In this document: piece by piece, positions 1 through 8,329 of the stretch | Layout of the letters: each line of letters opens with the position of its first letter | Position numbering within the stretch: the stretch's first letter is position 1 | From: CBDCFV01 sp965203835 | GTDB lineage: Bacteria; Chloroflexota; Dehalococcoidia; Lucifugimonadales; UBA3495 | Assembly: GCA_965203835.1 (NCBI GenBank) | Contig: OZ241919.1 | Coordinates: forward strand, 4,092,001-4,156,000 | Reading direction: 5' to 3' | Length of the DNA stretch: 64,000 nucleotides | Translations under genes and position numbers: made by a program | The notes under the pieces: model-generated | The model's database searches: none | What the model was told of the DNA's origin: nothing | What the model saw: the letters and a program-made list of their open reading frames with translations, nothing else

Positions 1-1193
1 TCAAGCGTGTAGCTTATGGGCTCATTGGCCTCCCGCGCCTCTTCGTCCATGAGGATTTCCAGGTCGCGGTCGGTGACTTCGCGCTTCCGGTCGGCCAAGT
101 CCTTGAACGACTCGAACACGCGGGACACTTCCTCCCTGGACAGGCTGTAGCCCAGGGCCTCCAACCGGGCCTGCAGGCCGGCGCGTCCGCTGAGCTTGCC
201 CAGAACAAGGCTGTTGCCCGGTACTCCCACACGCTCCGGTTGCATTACCTCGTAGGTTGAGCGGTCCTTGATGACGCCGTCCTGGTGGATTCCCGAGGCG
301 TGGCGGAACGCGTTTTCGCCCACCACCGCCTTGTTGGGTTGCACGGGCATCCCGGAGATGCGGCTGACCATGCGAGAGGACGGATAAATCTGGGTGGTGT
401 CTATGCCGATGTCCATCCCGAAGTGGTCCCTTCGGGTATCCAGGGCCATTATGATCTCTTCCAGAGAGGCGTTGCCGGCCCGTTCGCCGATCCCGTTGAT
501 GCAGCCCTCGACCTGCCGCGCTCCAACCTCGATGGCCGTCAAGCTGTTGGCAACGGCCAGCCCCAGATCGTTGTGGCAATGGACGCTCAACACCACGTCG
601 TCGATGCCCGGCACGTTGGCTTTTATGTCCTGCAACAGCCTGGCGAAGCCGCTTGCGGAAGGAATCGCGTAACCCACGGTGTCGGCGATGTTGATAGTCG
701 TGGCGCCAGCCCTGATGACCTCGGCCAGCATCTGGTACAGATATTCAGGGTTGGTCCTGGTGGCGTCCATGGGGGAGAACTCGACGTCGGGGCAGTAACT
801 CTTGGCCCGCTCCACCATGTTAACGGCCATCTCCATGACCTCTTCCCGGTTCTTGCGAAGCTGGTGCATCTGGTGAATTTCCGATGACGAGAGGAACACG
901 TGGATACGCGGCCGCTCAGCGTGCTGCACGGCCCTCCAAGCTTGGTCTACGTCGTTTGGATGGGCCCGGGCCAAGGAAGCGATGATGGGTCCCTTGACCT
1001 CTTTGGCGATGTTGGAAACCGCCTCGAAATCGCCGGGAGAACTGGCGGCGAACCCCGCCTCGATGATATCGACGTTCATCCGCTGCAACTGGCGGGCGAT
1101 TTCCATTTTCTCCGCACCGGTCATGCCGATGCCGGCGGACTGTTCTCCATCCCGGAGAGTGGTGTCCAGTAGCATTACTCGTTCGTTAGCCAT
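1..1193 (-). CDS. leuA: 2-isopropylmalate synthase (3' end beyond window)
   Basis: Condenses acetyl-CoA with 2-oxoisovalerate, the first committed step of leucine synthesis in the cytoplasm. The N-terminus carries LLDTTLRDGEQSAG, followed by a TIM barrel with the metal-binding motif SVHCHNDLGLA and GCINGIGERAGNA, then the RHASGIHQDG segment. 397 codons are present; the C-terminal regulatory domain would be outside the window. The ATG at 1193 is preceded by GAGGAA seven bases upstream. It is the last visible gene of the T-box-led ilvB-ilvN-ilvC operon on the same strand. Citramalate or homocitrate synthase are the close alternatives, but the ilv context favours LeuA. Confidence 0.93.
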   Translation of the reverse strand, partial: MANERVMLLDTTLRDGEQSAGIGMTGAEKMEIARQLQRMNVDIIEAGFAASSPGDFEAVSNIAKEVKGPIIASLARAHPNDVDQAWRAVQHAERPRIHVFLSSSEIHQMHQLRKNREEVMEMAVNMVERAKSYCPDVEFSPMDATRTNPEYLYQMLAEVIRAGATTINIADTVGYAIPSASGFARLLQDIKANVPGIDDVVLSVHCHNDLGLAVANSLTAIEVGARQVEGCINGIGERAGNASLEEIIMALDTRRDHFGMDIGIDTTQIYPSSRMVSRISGMPVQPNKAVVGENAFRHASGIHQDGVIKDRSTYEVMQPERVGVPGNSLVLGKLSGRAGLQARLEALGYSLSREEVSRVFESFKDLADRKREVTDRDLEILMDEEAREANEPISYTL

Positions 1194-1232
1194 TGTCGTT
1201 ATTCCTCAATCCCTTTCTGTAGATTATCGAGA

Positions 1233-1355
1233 CTAATGGACGTGGCCGCCAACTGCGGCGCTCAGAAAGGGGCGCAGGGTCACGTAGTCCACCGCGCTCA
1301 GCCCAGCCAAGACCAAGGCGCGATGGTGAACTACTCTCAACATCTCCTGCCTCAT
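1233..1355 (-). CDS. possible 40-residue ORF between the coiled-coil gene and leuA
   Basis: A short open frame starts MRQEMLRVVHHRALVLAGL and ends just before the leuA ribosome binding site. Its ribosome binding signal is weak, and no family is recognised. Its only support is that it lies in frame inside an otherwise unexplained operon gap of about 180 bp. It may be chance, or a leader peptide controlling leuA. Confidence 0.2.
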   Translation of the reverse strand: MRQEMLRVVHHRALVLAGLSAVDYVTLRPFLSAAVGGHVH

Positions 1356-1372
1356 AAAATTTGCCGCTCCCA

Positions 1373-1666
1373 TTAGCTCAGTTTATTGATAATGGCAATC
1401 ATGAATGTGGCGATCAGTACGAATAGCGATATCCACATTGTGAACATGATACCCAGGACCCACAGGAATTGCTTGTCCATCCTGGTACGCAATTCACGAA
1501 GGTTCTCGTGGGTTTCTGATCGAAACTCGCGAAAGTTCTCGCGGGTTTCCAACCGAAACTCGCGAAGGTCGTTTCGAAGGTCTCCGATCAGTGTCTCAAG
1601 GTTTTCGAGACGGGTCTCGACCCTGGCCAGTCTCTCTCCGTCGGGCGATTCCGTAGTAGTTACCAT
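1373..1666 (-). CDS. small coiled-coil membrane protein in the ilv operon
   Basis: A 97-residue protein of unknown function. Residues 10-65 form a charged heptad-type coiled coil with near-repeats (REFRLETREN, REFRSETHEN). One hydrophobic helix follows (about residues 69-92, LWVLGIMFTMWISLFVLIA) with a short tail ending NKLS. It probably sits in the cytoplasmic membrane with the coiled coil in the cytoplasm. It begins 10 bp after ilvC and precedes leuA on the same strand, so it is likely co-transcribed with the branched-chain genes. Such coiled-coil/one-helix proteins are common hypotheticals; whether it has a role in the pathway is unknown. Confidence 0.6.
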   Translation of the reverse strand: MVTTTESPDGERLARVETRLENLETLIGDLRNDLREFRLETRENFREFRSETHENLRELRTRMDKQFLWVLGIMFTMWISLFVLIATFMIAIINKLS

Positions 1667-1676
1667 TGTTCTAATC

Positions 1677-2672
1677 CTACTTGGGGTCCATCCATGGCAT
1701 CATGGCCCGCAGTTCCTTGCCTATGTTCTCTATGGGCGCCGTCTGGGCGGCTTGGCGCATTGGATTGAACCGGGGGCGACCCTCGTCGTTCTCTGAAATC
1801 CACTCTCGGGCGAAGGTGCCGTCCTGGATTTCCCTCAGGATGCCGCGCATGTTCTCGCGCACGTGTTCGTCGATAATCCGGTCACGGCGGCTCAGGGAAC
1901 CATACTCCGCAGTGTCGCTTACCGAGAAGTGCATGTAGTTGTGGCCACCCTGGTACATAAGGTCCACAATCATCTTCAGTTCGTGCAAGCACTCGAAGTA
2001 GGCGATTTCCTGGGGGTACCCCGCCTCCACGAGGGTCTCGAATGCGGCGTTGACCAATGCGGTGACTCCTCCGCACAGTATCGACTGTTCACCGAACAGG
2101 TCGCTTTCGGTCTCGTCCCTGATGGTGGTCTCCAGCACACCGGCCCCGGTGCAGCCTACTCCTTTGGCGTAAGCCAAGCCAATCTGCTTGGCGTTGCCGG
2201 TAGCGTCCTGGTGCACCGCCAGCAGGCACGGGACGCCTACTCCCTCGGTAAAGAGTTCGCGCATCCGGTGGCCTGGGGCCTTGGGCGCGACCATCATCAC
2301 GTCCATTTCCGGCGACGGGACCACCTCACGGTAGTGGATGCTGAAGCCGTGGGCGACCATGAAGGCGCTGCCGGGCCTGAGGTTGGGGGCGATCTGGTCC
2401 CGGTACACCCCGCCCTGCACATGGTCAGGAATGGCCATCATAAGAACATCGGCGACCTTGGCCACTTCCGGTACGTCGGCCACTTCCAGCCCCGCCTCTT
2501 CGGCGGTGGCCCGGCTCCGGCTGCCGGGATACAGTCCAACGATTACTTTCTGCCCGTTGTCTTTCAGGTTAAGGGCGTGGGCGTGACCCTGGCTGCCGTA
2601 GCCAACCATGCCAATGGTCTTGCCTGCCAAGATATCCAGGTCCGCATCCTGATCGTAATAAACGTTTACCAT
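1677..2672 (-). CDS. ilvC: ketol-acid reductoisomerase
   Basis: Isomerises and reduces acetolactate or acetohydroxybutyrate with NADPH and Mg2+, the second step of valine and isoleucine synthesis. The 331-residue length fits class I enzymes. A Rossmann motif GYGSQGHAHAL lies at residues 24-34. The knotted C-terminal domain has the metal-ligand region RDETESDLFGEQ and the segment YFECLHELKMIVDLMY. The ATG at 2672 is chosen because GAGGAG lies four bases upstream; a TTG 12 bases earlier overlaps that site. The gene sits between ilvN and the small coiled-coil gene in the T-box operon. Confidence 0.96.
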   Translation of the reverse strand: MVNVYYDQDADLDILAGKTIGMVGYGSQGHAHALNLKDNGQKVIVGLYPGSRSRATAEEAGLEVADVPEVAKVADVLMMAIPDHVQGGVYRDQIAPNLRPGSAFMVAHGFSIHYREVVPSPEMDVMMVAPKAPGHRMRELFTEGVGVPCLLAVHQDATGNAKQIGLAYAKGVGCTGAGVLETTIRDETESDLFGEQSILCGGVTALVNAAFETLVEAGYPQEIAYFECLHELKMIVDLMYQGGHNYMHFSVSDTAEYGSLSRRDRIIDEHVRENMRGILREIQDGTFAREWISENDEGRPRFNPMRQAAQTAPIENIGKELRAMMPWMDPK

Positions 2673-2761
2673 GGTTCTCCTCAATCCAGCCTTTCGGCGG
2701 CTGTGCTGTTTGCCCGGCGCTCCAGTGTCTATAGTCCTTCTTTTCGAGCGTCGCTGGGTTC

Positions 2762-3370
2762 TTAAACCCCTTCGTAATTCGCCGTCGCCATGTGAGCGGC
2801 CCGAATTTCCGGTTCGTAGCTGAACCTTGGCTGTTCCAGCCCCACGTCATCGCTGACCCTAGCGTTGGACTGGCCACGCACCATGGCTACCAAGCCGGTG
2901 CGCAGCATCTCAATGATGCCGAAGGGTTCCAGAAGATCATTCAGGGCGTTGATTTTATCTTCTTCCCCGGTGATTTCGATGACCATGGACTGGGCGCCAA
3001 CGTCCACGACGTTGCCCCTGAACAGATGGACGATCTGGATTATCTCCGCCCGGTTGTCGGTTGTGGTCCGTACCTTCATCAATGCCAATTCACGGGCCAC
3101 GACCTCTTCGCCGGAGAGGTTGGACACGCGGATCACGTCGATCAACTTGTCCAACTGCTTGGTGACCTGGCTGACCGTATCTTCCCCACCGGTCACGACA
3201 AAGGTCATGCGGGACAGCCCGGGCTGCTCGCTTTTGCCTACGGCGAGGCTGGCGATGTTGAAGCCGCGGCGCCGGAACATACTGGCCACCCGGGTCAACA
3301 CTCCCGGCTTGTCCTGCACCAAGGCGACGATTGTGTGGAGTTGCTCGCGGTAATGCCCGTTCTGATTCAT
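2762..3370 (-). CDS. ilvN: acetolactate synthase small (regulatory) subunit
   Basis: Regulatory subunit of acetohydroxyacid synthase that activates the IlvB catalytic subunit and mediates feedback inhibition by valine or leucine. The 202 residues start with an ACT domain (HTIVALVQDKPGVLTRVASM, then RRGFNIASLAVG). A second ACT-like C-terminal domain follows, containing RAEIIQIVHLFRGNVVDVG. The length is slightly above the usual 160-180 because of a C-terminal extension ending ANYEGV. It abuts the ilvB stop codon without a gap, so translational coupling is likely. Confidence 0.94.
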   Translation of the reverse strand: MNQNGHYREQLHTIVALVQDKPGVLTRVASMFRRRGFNIASLAVGKSEQPGLSRMTFVVTGGEDTVSQVTKQLDKLIDVIRVSNLSGEEVVARELALMKVRTTTDNRAEIIQIVHLFRGNVVDVGAQSMVIEITGEEDKINALNDLLEPFGIIEMLRTGLVAMVRGQSNARVSDDVGLEQPRFSYEPEIRAAHMATANYEGV

Positions 3371-5065
3371 CTAAGATGAAACCTCGCTCAACGGCTCTTC
3401 CATCATCTCGTGGACCGACTCGCCCGCCGGGATCATGGGGTAAACGTTCTCGTCTTCTTTGACTACAAAGTCCACCACCACTGGACCTGGAATCTCCATG
3501 GCCTGCTGGATGGCGGCGTTGACATCGTTTTTCTCGGTTACACGGATGCCGGGGATGCCGTAGGCTTCGGCGAGCCTCACAAAGTCGGGATTCGCAGAGT
3601 AGACCGTGGCGAAGTAGTCCCGTTCGTAGAACAGGTCCTGCCACTGGTGCACCATGCCCAGGACGCCGTTGTTGAGGATGGCGAACTTGACGTTGATTTT
3701 GTTTTCCACCGCCGTCGCCAGGTCGCATAAAGTCATCTGGAATCCGCCGTCTCCGGCAATGGACCAGACGGTCTTGTCGGGCCGTCCAACCTTGGCCCCC
3801 AAGGCCGCGGGCACCTCGAACCCCATGGACCCCAACCCGCCGGACGTAATGAGGGTGTTGGGTTCGCTGAAGGCGCAATACTGGGCAGCCCACATCTGAT
3901 GCTGGCCCACCCCTGTCACGATGATCGCGTCGCCTCCAGTGGCCTCGGTCAACCGCCGGAGGACGAACTGGGGCAACAACCTGTCGGTATGCCGAATATG
4001 TATCGAGGGGTGCTCCGCCCGCAGGGTATCGCAATGCTGGAGCCAGTCGATGTGGACGTTGGGTTCGACGAGGGGCAGCAGTTGTTGTAGCACGCACTTC
4101 ATGTCCCCCACTACAGGGGCGGTGGCCTTGACGTTCTTGTGCACCTCCGATGGGTCGACGTCCACGTGAACGATCTTGGCGTTGGGGGCGAAGTCCGAAA
4201 GCCTGCCGGTGACCCGATCGTCGAACCGCATTCCCAAGCAGACCAGGAGGTCTGCCTCGTCAATGGCCAAGCTGGCATAGGCCATGCCGTGCATTCCGGG
4301 CATACCCATGCTCAGGTAGTGGTCGGTTGGGAAGGAGCTTATCCCAAGCAGCGTGGTGATCACGGGGATCTGGGCCTTTTCCGCAAGTGCTTTCAACTCT
4401 TCGTAAGCGTGCGAAATCAGCACTCCATGGCCCGCTATGATAATCGGCCGTTTCGCTTCATTGATGAGCTTGGCGGCGAAGGCGACTTCTGCAGCGTCGG
4501 CCTCCCCGGGCGGATTGTACCCGGCCAAGTCCACGGTCTCCGGCCAAACGAACTCCGTTTTGTCGCCCTGAAGGACGTCCTTTGGTATGTCCACCAGCAC
4601 AGGGCCGGGACGGCCGGTGCGGGCGATGTGGAATGCCTCCTTGATGGCAGGGGCTACCTCCGTAACGTCCATAACCAGGTAATTGTGCTTGGTGACCGGG
4701 AGCGTGATTCCAGTGACGTCAGTCTCCTGGAAGGCGTCGCGGCCGATAGCCGCCCTGGGCACCTGGCCAGTGATGGCCACCATAGGTATCGAGTCCATCT
4801 GGGCCGAGGCGATACCGGTGATCAGGTTGGTGGCTCCCGGCCCCGAGGTGGCGGTGCATACGCCCACCTTGCCGGTGGCGCGAGCGTACCCGTCGGCGGC
4901 CATTGCGGCTGCCTGCTCGTGCCTTACCAGAATGTGGTGGAGCTGGGGATACTTGGCCAGGGCACCGTAGAGCGGCAGGACCGCTCCTCCCGGTAGCCCG
5001 AACATCACGTCCACTCCCTCCTGCAGGAGGCTCTCACAAACTATTTCTGCACCGGTAAGTTTCAT
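3371..5065 (-). CDS. ilvB: acetolactate synthase large (catalytic) subunit
   Basis: Thiamine diphosphate enzyme joining pyruvate to pyruvate or 2-oxobutyrate, the first shared step of valine, leucine and isoleucine synthesis. Its 564 residues show GLPGGAVLPLY and the catalytic-glutamate region LVRHEQAAAMAADGYARA near the N-terminus. The cofactor motif GDGGFQMTLCDLATAVENKI lies in the C-terminal domain. The ATG at 5065 has AAGGA seven bases upstream; an in-frame ATG at 5089 lacks such a site. It is the first gene after the T-box leader, so expression should follow charging of the matching tRNA. Confidence 0.96.
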   Translation of the reverse strand: MKLTGAEIVCESLLQEGVDVMFGLPGGAVLPLYGALAKYPQLHHILVRHEQAAAMAADGYARATGKVGVCTATSGPGATNLITGIASAQMDSIPMVAITGQVPRAAIGRDAFQETDVTGITLPVTKHNYLVMDVTEVAPAIKEAFHIARTGRPGPVLVDIPKDVLQGDKTEFVWPETVDLAGYNPPGEADAAEVAFAAKLINEAKRPIIIAGHGVLISHAYEELKALAEKAQIPVITTLLGISSFPTDHYLSMGMPGMHGMAYASLAIDEADLLVCLGMRFDDRVTGRLSDFAPNAKIVHVDVDPSEVHKNVKATAPVVGDMKCVLQQLLPLVEPNVHIDWLQHCDTLRAEHPSIHIRHTDRLLPQFVLRRLTEATGGDAIIVTGVGQHQMWAAQYCAFSEPNTLITSGGLGSMGFEVPAALGAKVGRPDKTVWSIAGDGGFQMTLCDLATAVENKINVKFAILNNGVLGMVHQWQDLFYERDYFATVYSANPDFVRLAEAYGIPGIRVTEKNDVNAAIQQAMEIPGPVVVDFVVKEDENVYPMIPAGESVHEMMEEPLSEVSS

Positions 5066-5100
5066 CTCATTCCTTCTTGCGGGACCCATTCTACGGGCAT

Positions 5101-5129
5101 AAAAAAACCCATCCCATGAAGGGACGGGT
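5101..5129 (-). terminator. T-box-regulated intrinsic terminator
   Basis: Reading the minus strand, ACCCGTCCC and GGGATGGGT form a 9-bp stem with one G-U pair and a 5-nt loop, followed by seven T residues. It competes with the T-box antiterminator just upstream. Confidence 0.92.
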
Positions 5130-5396
5130 CATATCTCCCGCGGTACCACCCTTCTTTTCCGGTAGCCAGGCTCCATTATTGCACCTGTTTCAACACTTCT
5201 GCACTAACCCAGCCTGGAACTCGGAACTACTCAACGGCCTGTAACGGCGCCACCCGTCGCGCCCTACTATACTTTCAGGCGGAACGCTCCGGGACGAGTT
5301 CAAGGCCCTTCTGACACCGGACTTGCACCAGCCGCCGGCTCTCTGTGACAGGGTACCCCTACTACTTCCCATCTTCGCGGATTTCGTAAATCTTGG
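5101..5396 (-). promoter_or_regulatory. T-box leader, probable leucine specifier, controlling ilvB-ilvN-ilvC-leuA
   Basis: Minus-strand leader of about 300 nt. It contains the stem I region (GATGGGAAGTAGTAGG, then CAGAGAGCCGGCGGCTGGTG), a specifier region TTGAACTCGTCC, and the T-box sequence AAGGGTGGTACCGCGG at 5137-5152. A terminator hairpin with a U run follows. In T-boxes the codon after GAA and before a purine is the specifier; that gives CUC (Leu) at 5296-5298. The overlapping GUC (Val) is followed by C and is less likely. The UGGU of the T-box can pair with an ACCA tRNA end. Uncharged tRNA-Leu would favour antitermination and readthrough into ilvB. Confidence 0.92.
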
Positions 5397-5402
5397 CACA
5401 AA

Positions 5403-5431
5403 ATGCTATCAGTGCGCCGAAGGGTTGTCAA
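5403..5431 (-). promoter_or_regulatory. sigma-70-type promoter for the ilv operon
   Basis: On the minus strand a perfect TTGACA (5426-5431) is followed by a 17-bp spacer and TAGCAT (5403-5408). Transcription would start near 5396, just before the T-box stem I sequences. Confidence 0.8.
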
Positions 5432-5443
5432 TACGATTTTAAC

Positions 5444-5459
5444 GTTGCCGACGGGCAAC
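5444..5459. promoter_or_regulatory. palindrome between ilv promoter and metG
   Basis: GTTGCC and GGCAAC flank GACG, a perfect 6-bp inverted repeat 12 bp upstream of the ilv -35 box and 143 bp before metG. It could be an operator shared by the divergent genes or chance; only position and symmetry support it. Confidence 0.3.
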
Positions 5460-5602
5460 AGCGCATTACCGCCGTTCCAGTATGTTAAAATAAGCGCGAT
5501 GTCCCCTTGGGGAATACTGGTAGGGGGCGACTTTCCCTGCCCTGATAACTTGCCCCTGCGAGGCAAGGATTGTACGGGAAGGGTGATGAGGGATTAGGGG
5601 CG

Positions 5603-7288
5603 GTGTCGGAGCGAATATTTATCGGGGTTGCTTGGCCTTACGCCAACGGGCCTTTGCACTTGGGTCACATAGCAGGTTGCTATCTGGCGGCGGATATTTT
5701 CGCCCGCTATCACCGGGTCAAGGGCAATGAAGTCCTCATGGTGTCGGGCAGCGACAGCCACGGAACGCCCATCACGGTCCGGGCCGAACAGGAGGGGATA
5801 ACCCCCGAAGAGGTGCTGAACCGGTATCATCCCCAGTTCCTGGAGACGTGGGAGCAGTTGGGGATATCGTTCGACCTGTTTACGTCTACTCATACCGAAA
5901 ACCACGAGAAGGTTGTCCACGACCTGTTCCTGGTGCTTCTGGAGCGGGGCTATCTGTACGAGCAGCCGATGCAACTGGCCTACTGCGCCGAGTGCGACCG
6001 GTTTTTGCCCGACAGGTACGTGAACGGCTCCTGTCCCTATTGCGGGTTCGAGAGGGCGAGAGGCGACCAGTGCGACAATTGCGGGCGCACACTTGACCCG
6101 CAAGACCTGATAGCGCCCAGGTGCGTGATCTCCGGCGGTGAACCGGAATTCAGGGAATCGGACCATTTTTTCCTCAAGCTTTCGGCGTTCGAGGAACCGT
6201 TGCTGGAGTGGGTCAACCGGCAACCGCATTGGCGGGCCAACGTTCAGAACTTCACGCGGCGTTACCTCGAGGGAGGGCTGAAGGACCGGGCAATCACCAG
6301 GGACCTCACTTGGGGAGTCCCGGTGCCGTTGGAAGGCTATGAGGGGAAGCGAATTTACGTGTGGTTCGAGGCCGTCAGCGGCTATTTGTCGGCGGCTATA
6401 GAGTGGGCGCAGCGCACCGGCGACAGCGAACGGTGGGAGCAGTTCTGGAAGGACCCCGACACCAAGGCCTACTACTTCATCGGAAAGGACAACATACCCT
6501 TCCATACGCTGATCTGGCCGGCGATGCTGATGGGCTACGGCGGTCTCAATTTACCCCACGATGTTCCCGCTAATGAGTTCCTGGGCTTGGAAGACCGGAA
6601 GTTCTCCACCAGTGAAAATTGGGCCGTGTGGGCACCGGACTACCTGTCCCGGTACGACCCGGACCCACTGCGTTACCTGCTTTCCATCAATATGCCGGAG
6701 ACGAGCGACGCCAACTTTTCCTGGGCTGAGTTTGTGCGCCGCAACAATGAAGAGTTGGTGGCCACCTTCGGGAACCTGGTACACCGTGTGCTGTCTTTCA
6801 CCTACCGGAACTTCGACGGTCAAACTCCGACTGCAGGGCCTCTCAAGGAGATCGACGAGCGGCTTCTGGCCGCGGCGCGGGAGGCGATGGAAGAGGTGGA
6901 CCAAGATTTGCACGCTTGTCACTTCAAAGCAGCAATCGCGCGGTCTTTCGGCTTGGCGCAGGAAGTCAACCGTTACTTGGACGCCAAGGCCCCTTGGCGG
7001 ACTATCAGAGAGGACCGAGGCGAGGCGGCAACTACACTGTGGACGGCTATTTGCGTCATCAACTGCTTGAAAATGACTTTATACCCTTTCCTTCCCTTCA
7101 GCGCCCAGCGTCTCCACGAGTTCTTGGGGTTCGACGGCAGTATTGCCGACGAGAGTTGGGACTTCGACGTTTTGCTGAAGTCGGTAGAGCCTGAGAAGCC
7201 CCTGCGCATGCCTGCGCCTCTCTACACCAAGCTGGAGCCAGAGGTTGTCGATCAAGAGGTCCAACGCTTGGGAGCCGGCGCCGTATAG
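5603..7288 (+). CDS. metG: methionyl-tRNA synthetase
   Basis: Class I aminoacyl-tRNA synthetase charging tRNA-Met. The ATP-site motif HLGH lies at residues 19-22 after AWPYANGP. A double zinc-knuckle insertion (YCAECDRF, CPYCG, CDNC and a later Cys) and the KMSKS equivalent KFSTS (in DRKFSTSENWAVWA) follow. At 561 residues it has the catalytic and anticodon-binding domains and no C-terminal tRNA-binding extension. GTG at 5603 is preferred, with GAGGGA nine bases upstream; the frame is open to a TTG at 5570. Its stop overlaps the start of the next gene by one base. Confidence 0.95.
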   Translation: MSERIFIGVAWPYANGPLHLGHIAGCYLAADIFARYHRVKGNEVLMVSGSDSHGTPITVRAEQEGITPEEVLNRYHPQFLETWEQLGISFDLFTSTHTENHEKVVHDLFLVLLERGYLYEQPMQLAYCAECDRFLPDRYVNGSCPYCGFERARGDQCDNCGRTLDPQDLIAPRCVISGGEPEFRESDHFFLKLSAFEEPLLEWVNRQPHWRANVQNFTRRYLEGGLKDRAITRDLTWGVPVPLEGYEGKRIYVWFEAVSGYLSAAIEWAQRTGDSERWEQFWKDPDTKAYYFIGKDNIPFHTLIWPAMLMGYGGLNLPHDVPANEFLGLEDRKFSTSENWAVWAPDYLSRYDPDPLRYLLSINMPETSDANFSWAEFVRRNNEELVATFGNLVHRVLSFTYRNFDGQTPTAGPLKEIDERLLAAAREAMEEVDQDLHACHFKAAIARSFGLAQEVNRYLDAKAPWRTIREDRGEAATTLWTAICVINCLKMTLYPFLPFSAQRLHEFLGFDGSIADESWDFDVLLKSVEPEKPLRMPAPLYTKLEPEVVDQEVQRLGAGAV

Positions 7289-8328
7289 TGAATTATTCAC
7301 CACAAGGCTTGGATGAGCGCACTGCGTTTATCTATTCCCCGGTCAGTTCCGATTTGGCCTCGGTTGAAGAGCGGTTACGAGACCTTCGTCCGACGAGCCC
7401 CTCCTACTTGGAACCTCTGCTCGACCATGTGCTGGACTCGAAAGGCAAGCGCATACGCGCCGCCATTACCCTGCTCGCTTCCCGGTTCTATCCGCACGAT
7501 CCCGAAAATCCCATCATTATGGCGGGTGCAGTGGAGTTGCTGCACCTCGCCACCCTGATCCACGACGACACGGTGGACAACTCGGACCTCCGTAGAGGGC
7601 GCCCTACGGTGAGCAGCCAATGGGGTAAAAAGATGGCGGTGCTCTTAGGGGACTACATTTTCGCCACATCCGCCACCTTCGTTTGCGATACGCATAACAT
7701 CCGGGTGATTCGACGGTTTTCCGAGACGATCATGGAACTGGCCAGCGGAGAGATAGCGGAGTTCTTCGACGCGTTCAACCCGGAACAGGCACGGGAGCGT
7801 TATCACCACCGGATTTACCGCAAGACAGCTTCCCTGTTCCGCACCGCCGGCGAGACTGGAGCAATTCTTGGCGGGGCGCCGGAGCCCCAGATCCAAGCGA
7901 TGAGCGACTACGGGTACAACATCGGGATGGCATTCCAGATGGTCGACGATATGCTGGACGTGCAGGGCGACGCGGTGGAGTTGGGCAAGCCCGTCGGCAA
8001 CGACCTTCTGCAGGGCGTGCTGACATTGCCTACAATTCTGTTAATGGAGAAGTACCCCCAGGACAACCCGGTGCTGGAGTTGTTCGCCATGGATTCCCGC
8101 CTTCGCGGGAATGACGGGGGCGGAGGGAATGATGGGGGCGCGGCGGTTGCCGGCAAGCTGGAGCAAGTACTTGAAATGATCAACAACTCCGGTATTGTCG
8201 AGGAGTGCTACGAAGTCATAGGCCAGTATTGTGAAAATGCGGCGAAGTGTCTGGACACTCTGCCGGAGTGCGAGGCGAAAAGCTCATTGGCTGCTCTGCC
8301 GGAGTATATCCAGGTGCGCAGTAGTTAG
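7288..8328 (+). CDS. polyprenyl (trans-isoprenyl) diphosphate synthase with in-frame repeat insertion
   Basis: Chain-elongating prenyltransferase that adds isopentenyl diphosphate to allylic diphosphates for quinone or carrier-lipid synthesis. The first Asp-rich motif is HDDTVDNSDLRRGRPTV, the second QMVDDMLDVQGD, and GKRIRAAITLLA precedes them. Length is 346 residues. GTG at 7288 overlaps the metG stop. Residues near 268-286 (MDSRLRGNDGGGGND) are not part of the family: their DNA is the REP-like palindrome found elsewhere in this window, inserted in frame in a loop between late helices, and conserved helical sequence resumes afterwards. Which chain length it makes cannot be told. Confidence 0.92.
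   Translation: MNYSPQGLDERTAFIYSPVSSDLASVEERLRDLRPTSPSYLEPLLDHVLDSKGKRIRAAITLLASRFYPHDPENPIIMAGAVELLHLATLIHDDTVDNSDLRRGRPTVSSQWGKKMAVLLGDYIFATSATFVCDTHNIRVIRRFSETIMELASGEIAEFFDAFNPEQARERYHHRIYRKTASLFRTAGETGAILGGAPEPQIQAMSDYGYNIGMAFQMVDDMLDVQGDAVELGKPVGNDLLQGVLTLPTILLMEKYPQDNPVLELFAMDSRLRGNDGGGGNDGGAAVAGKLEQVLEMINNSGIVEECYEVIGQYCENAAKCLDTLPECEAKSSLAALPEYIQVRSS
8089..8140. repeat. REP-like palindrome inside the prenyl synthase gene
   Basis: The core GATTCCCGCCTTCGCGGGAA plus TGACGGGGGCGG matches intergenic copies at 36982-37010 and, in variant form, at 9950, 17885, 38104, 44981 and 56764. Here it keeps the reading frame open. Confidence 0.85.
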
Positions 8329-8329
8329 A

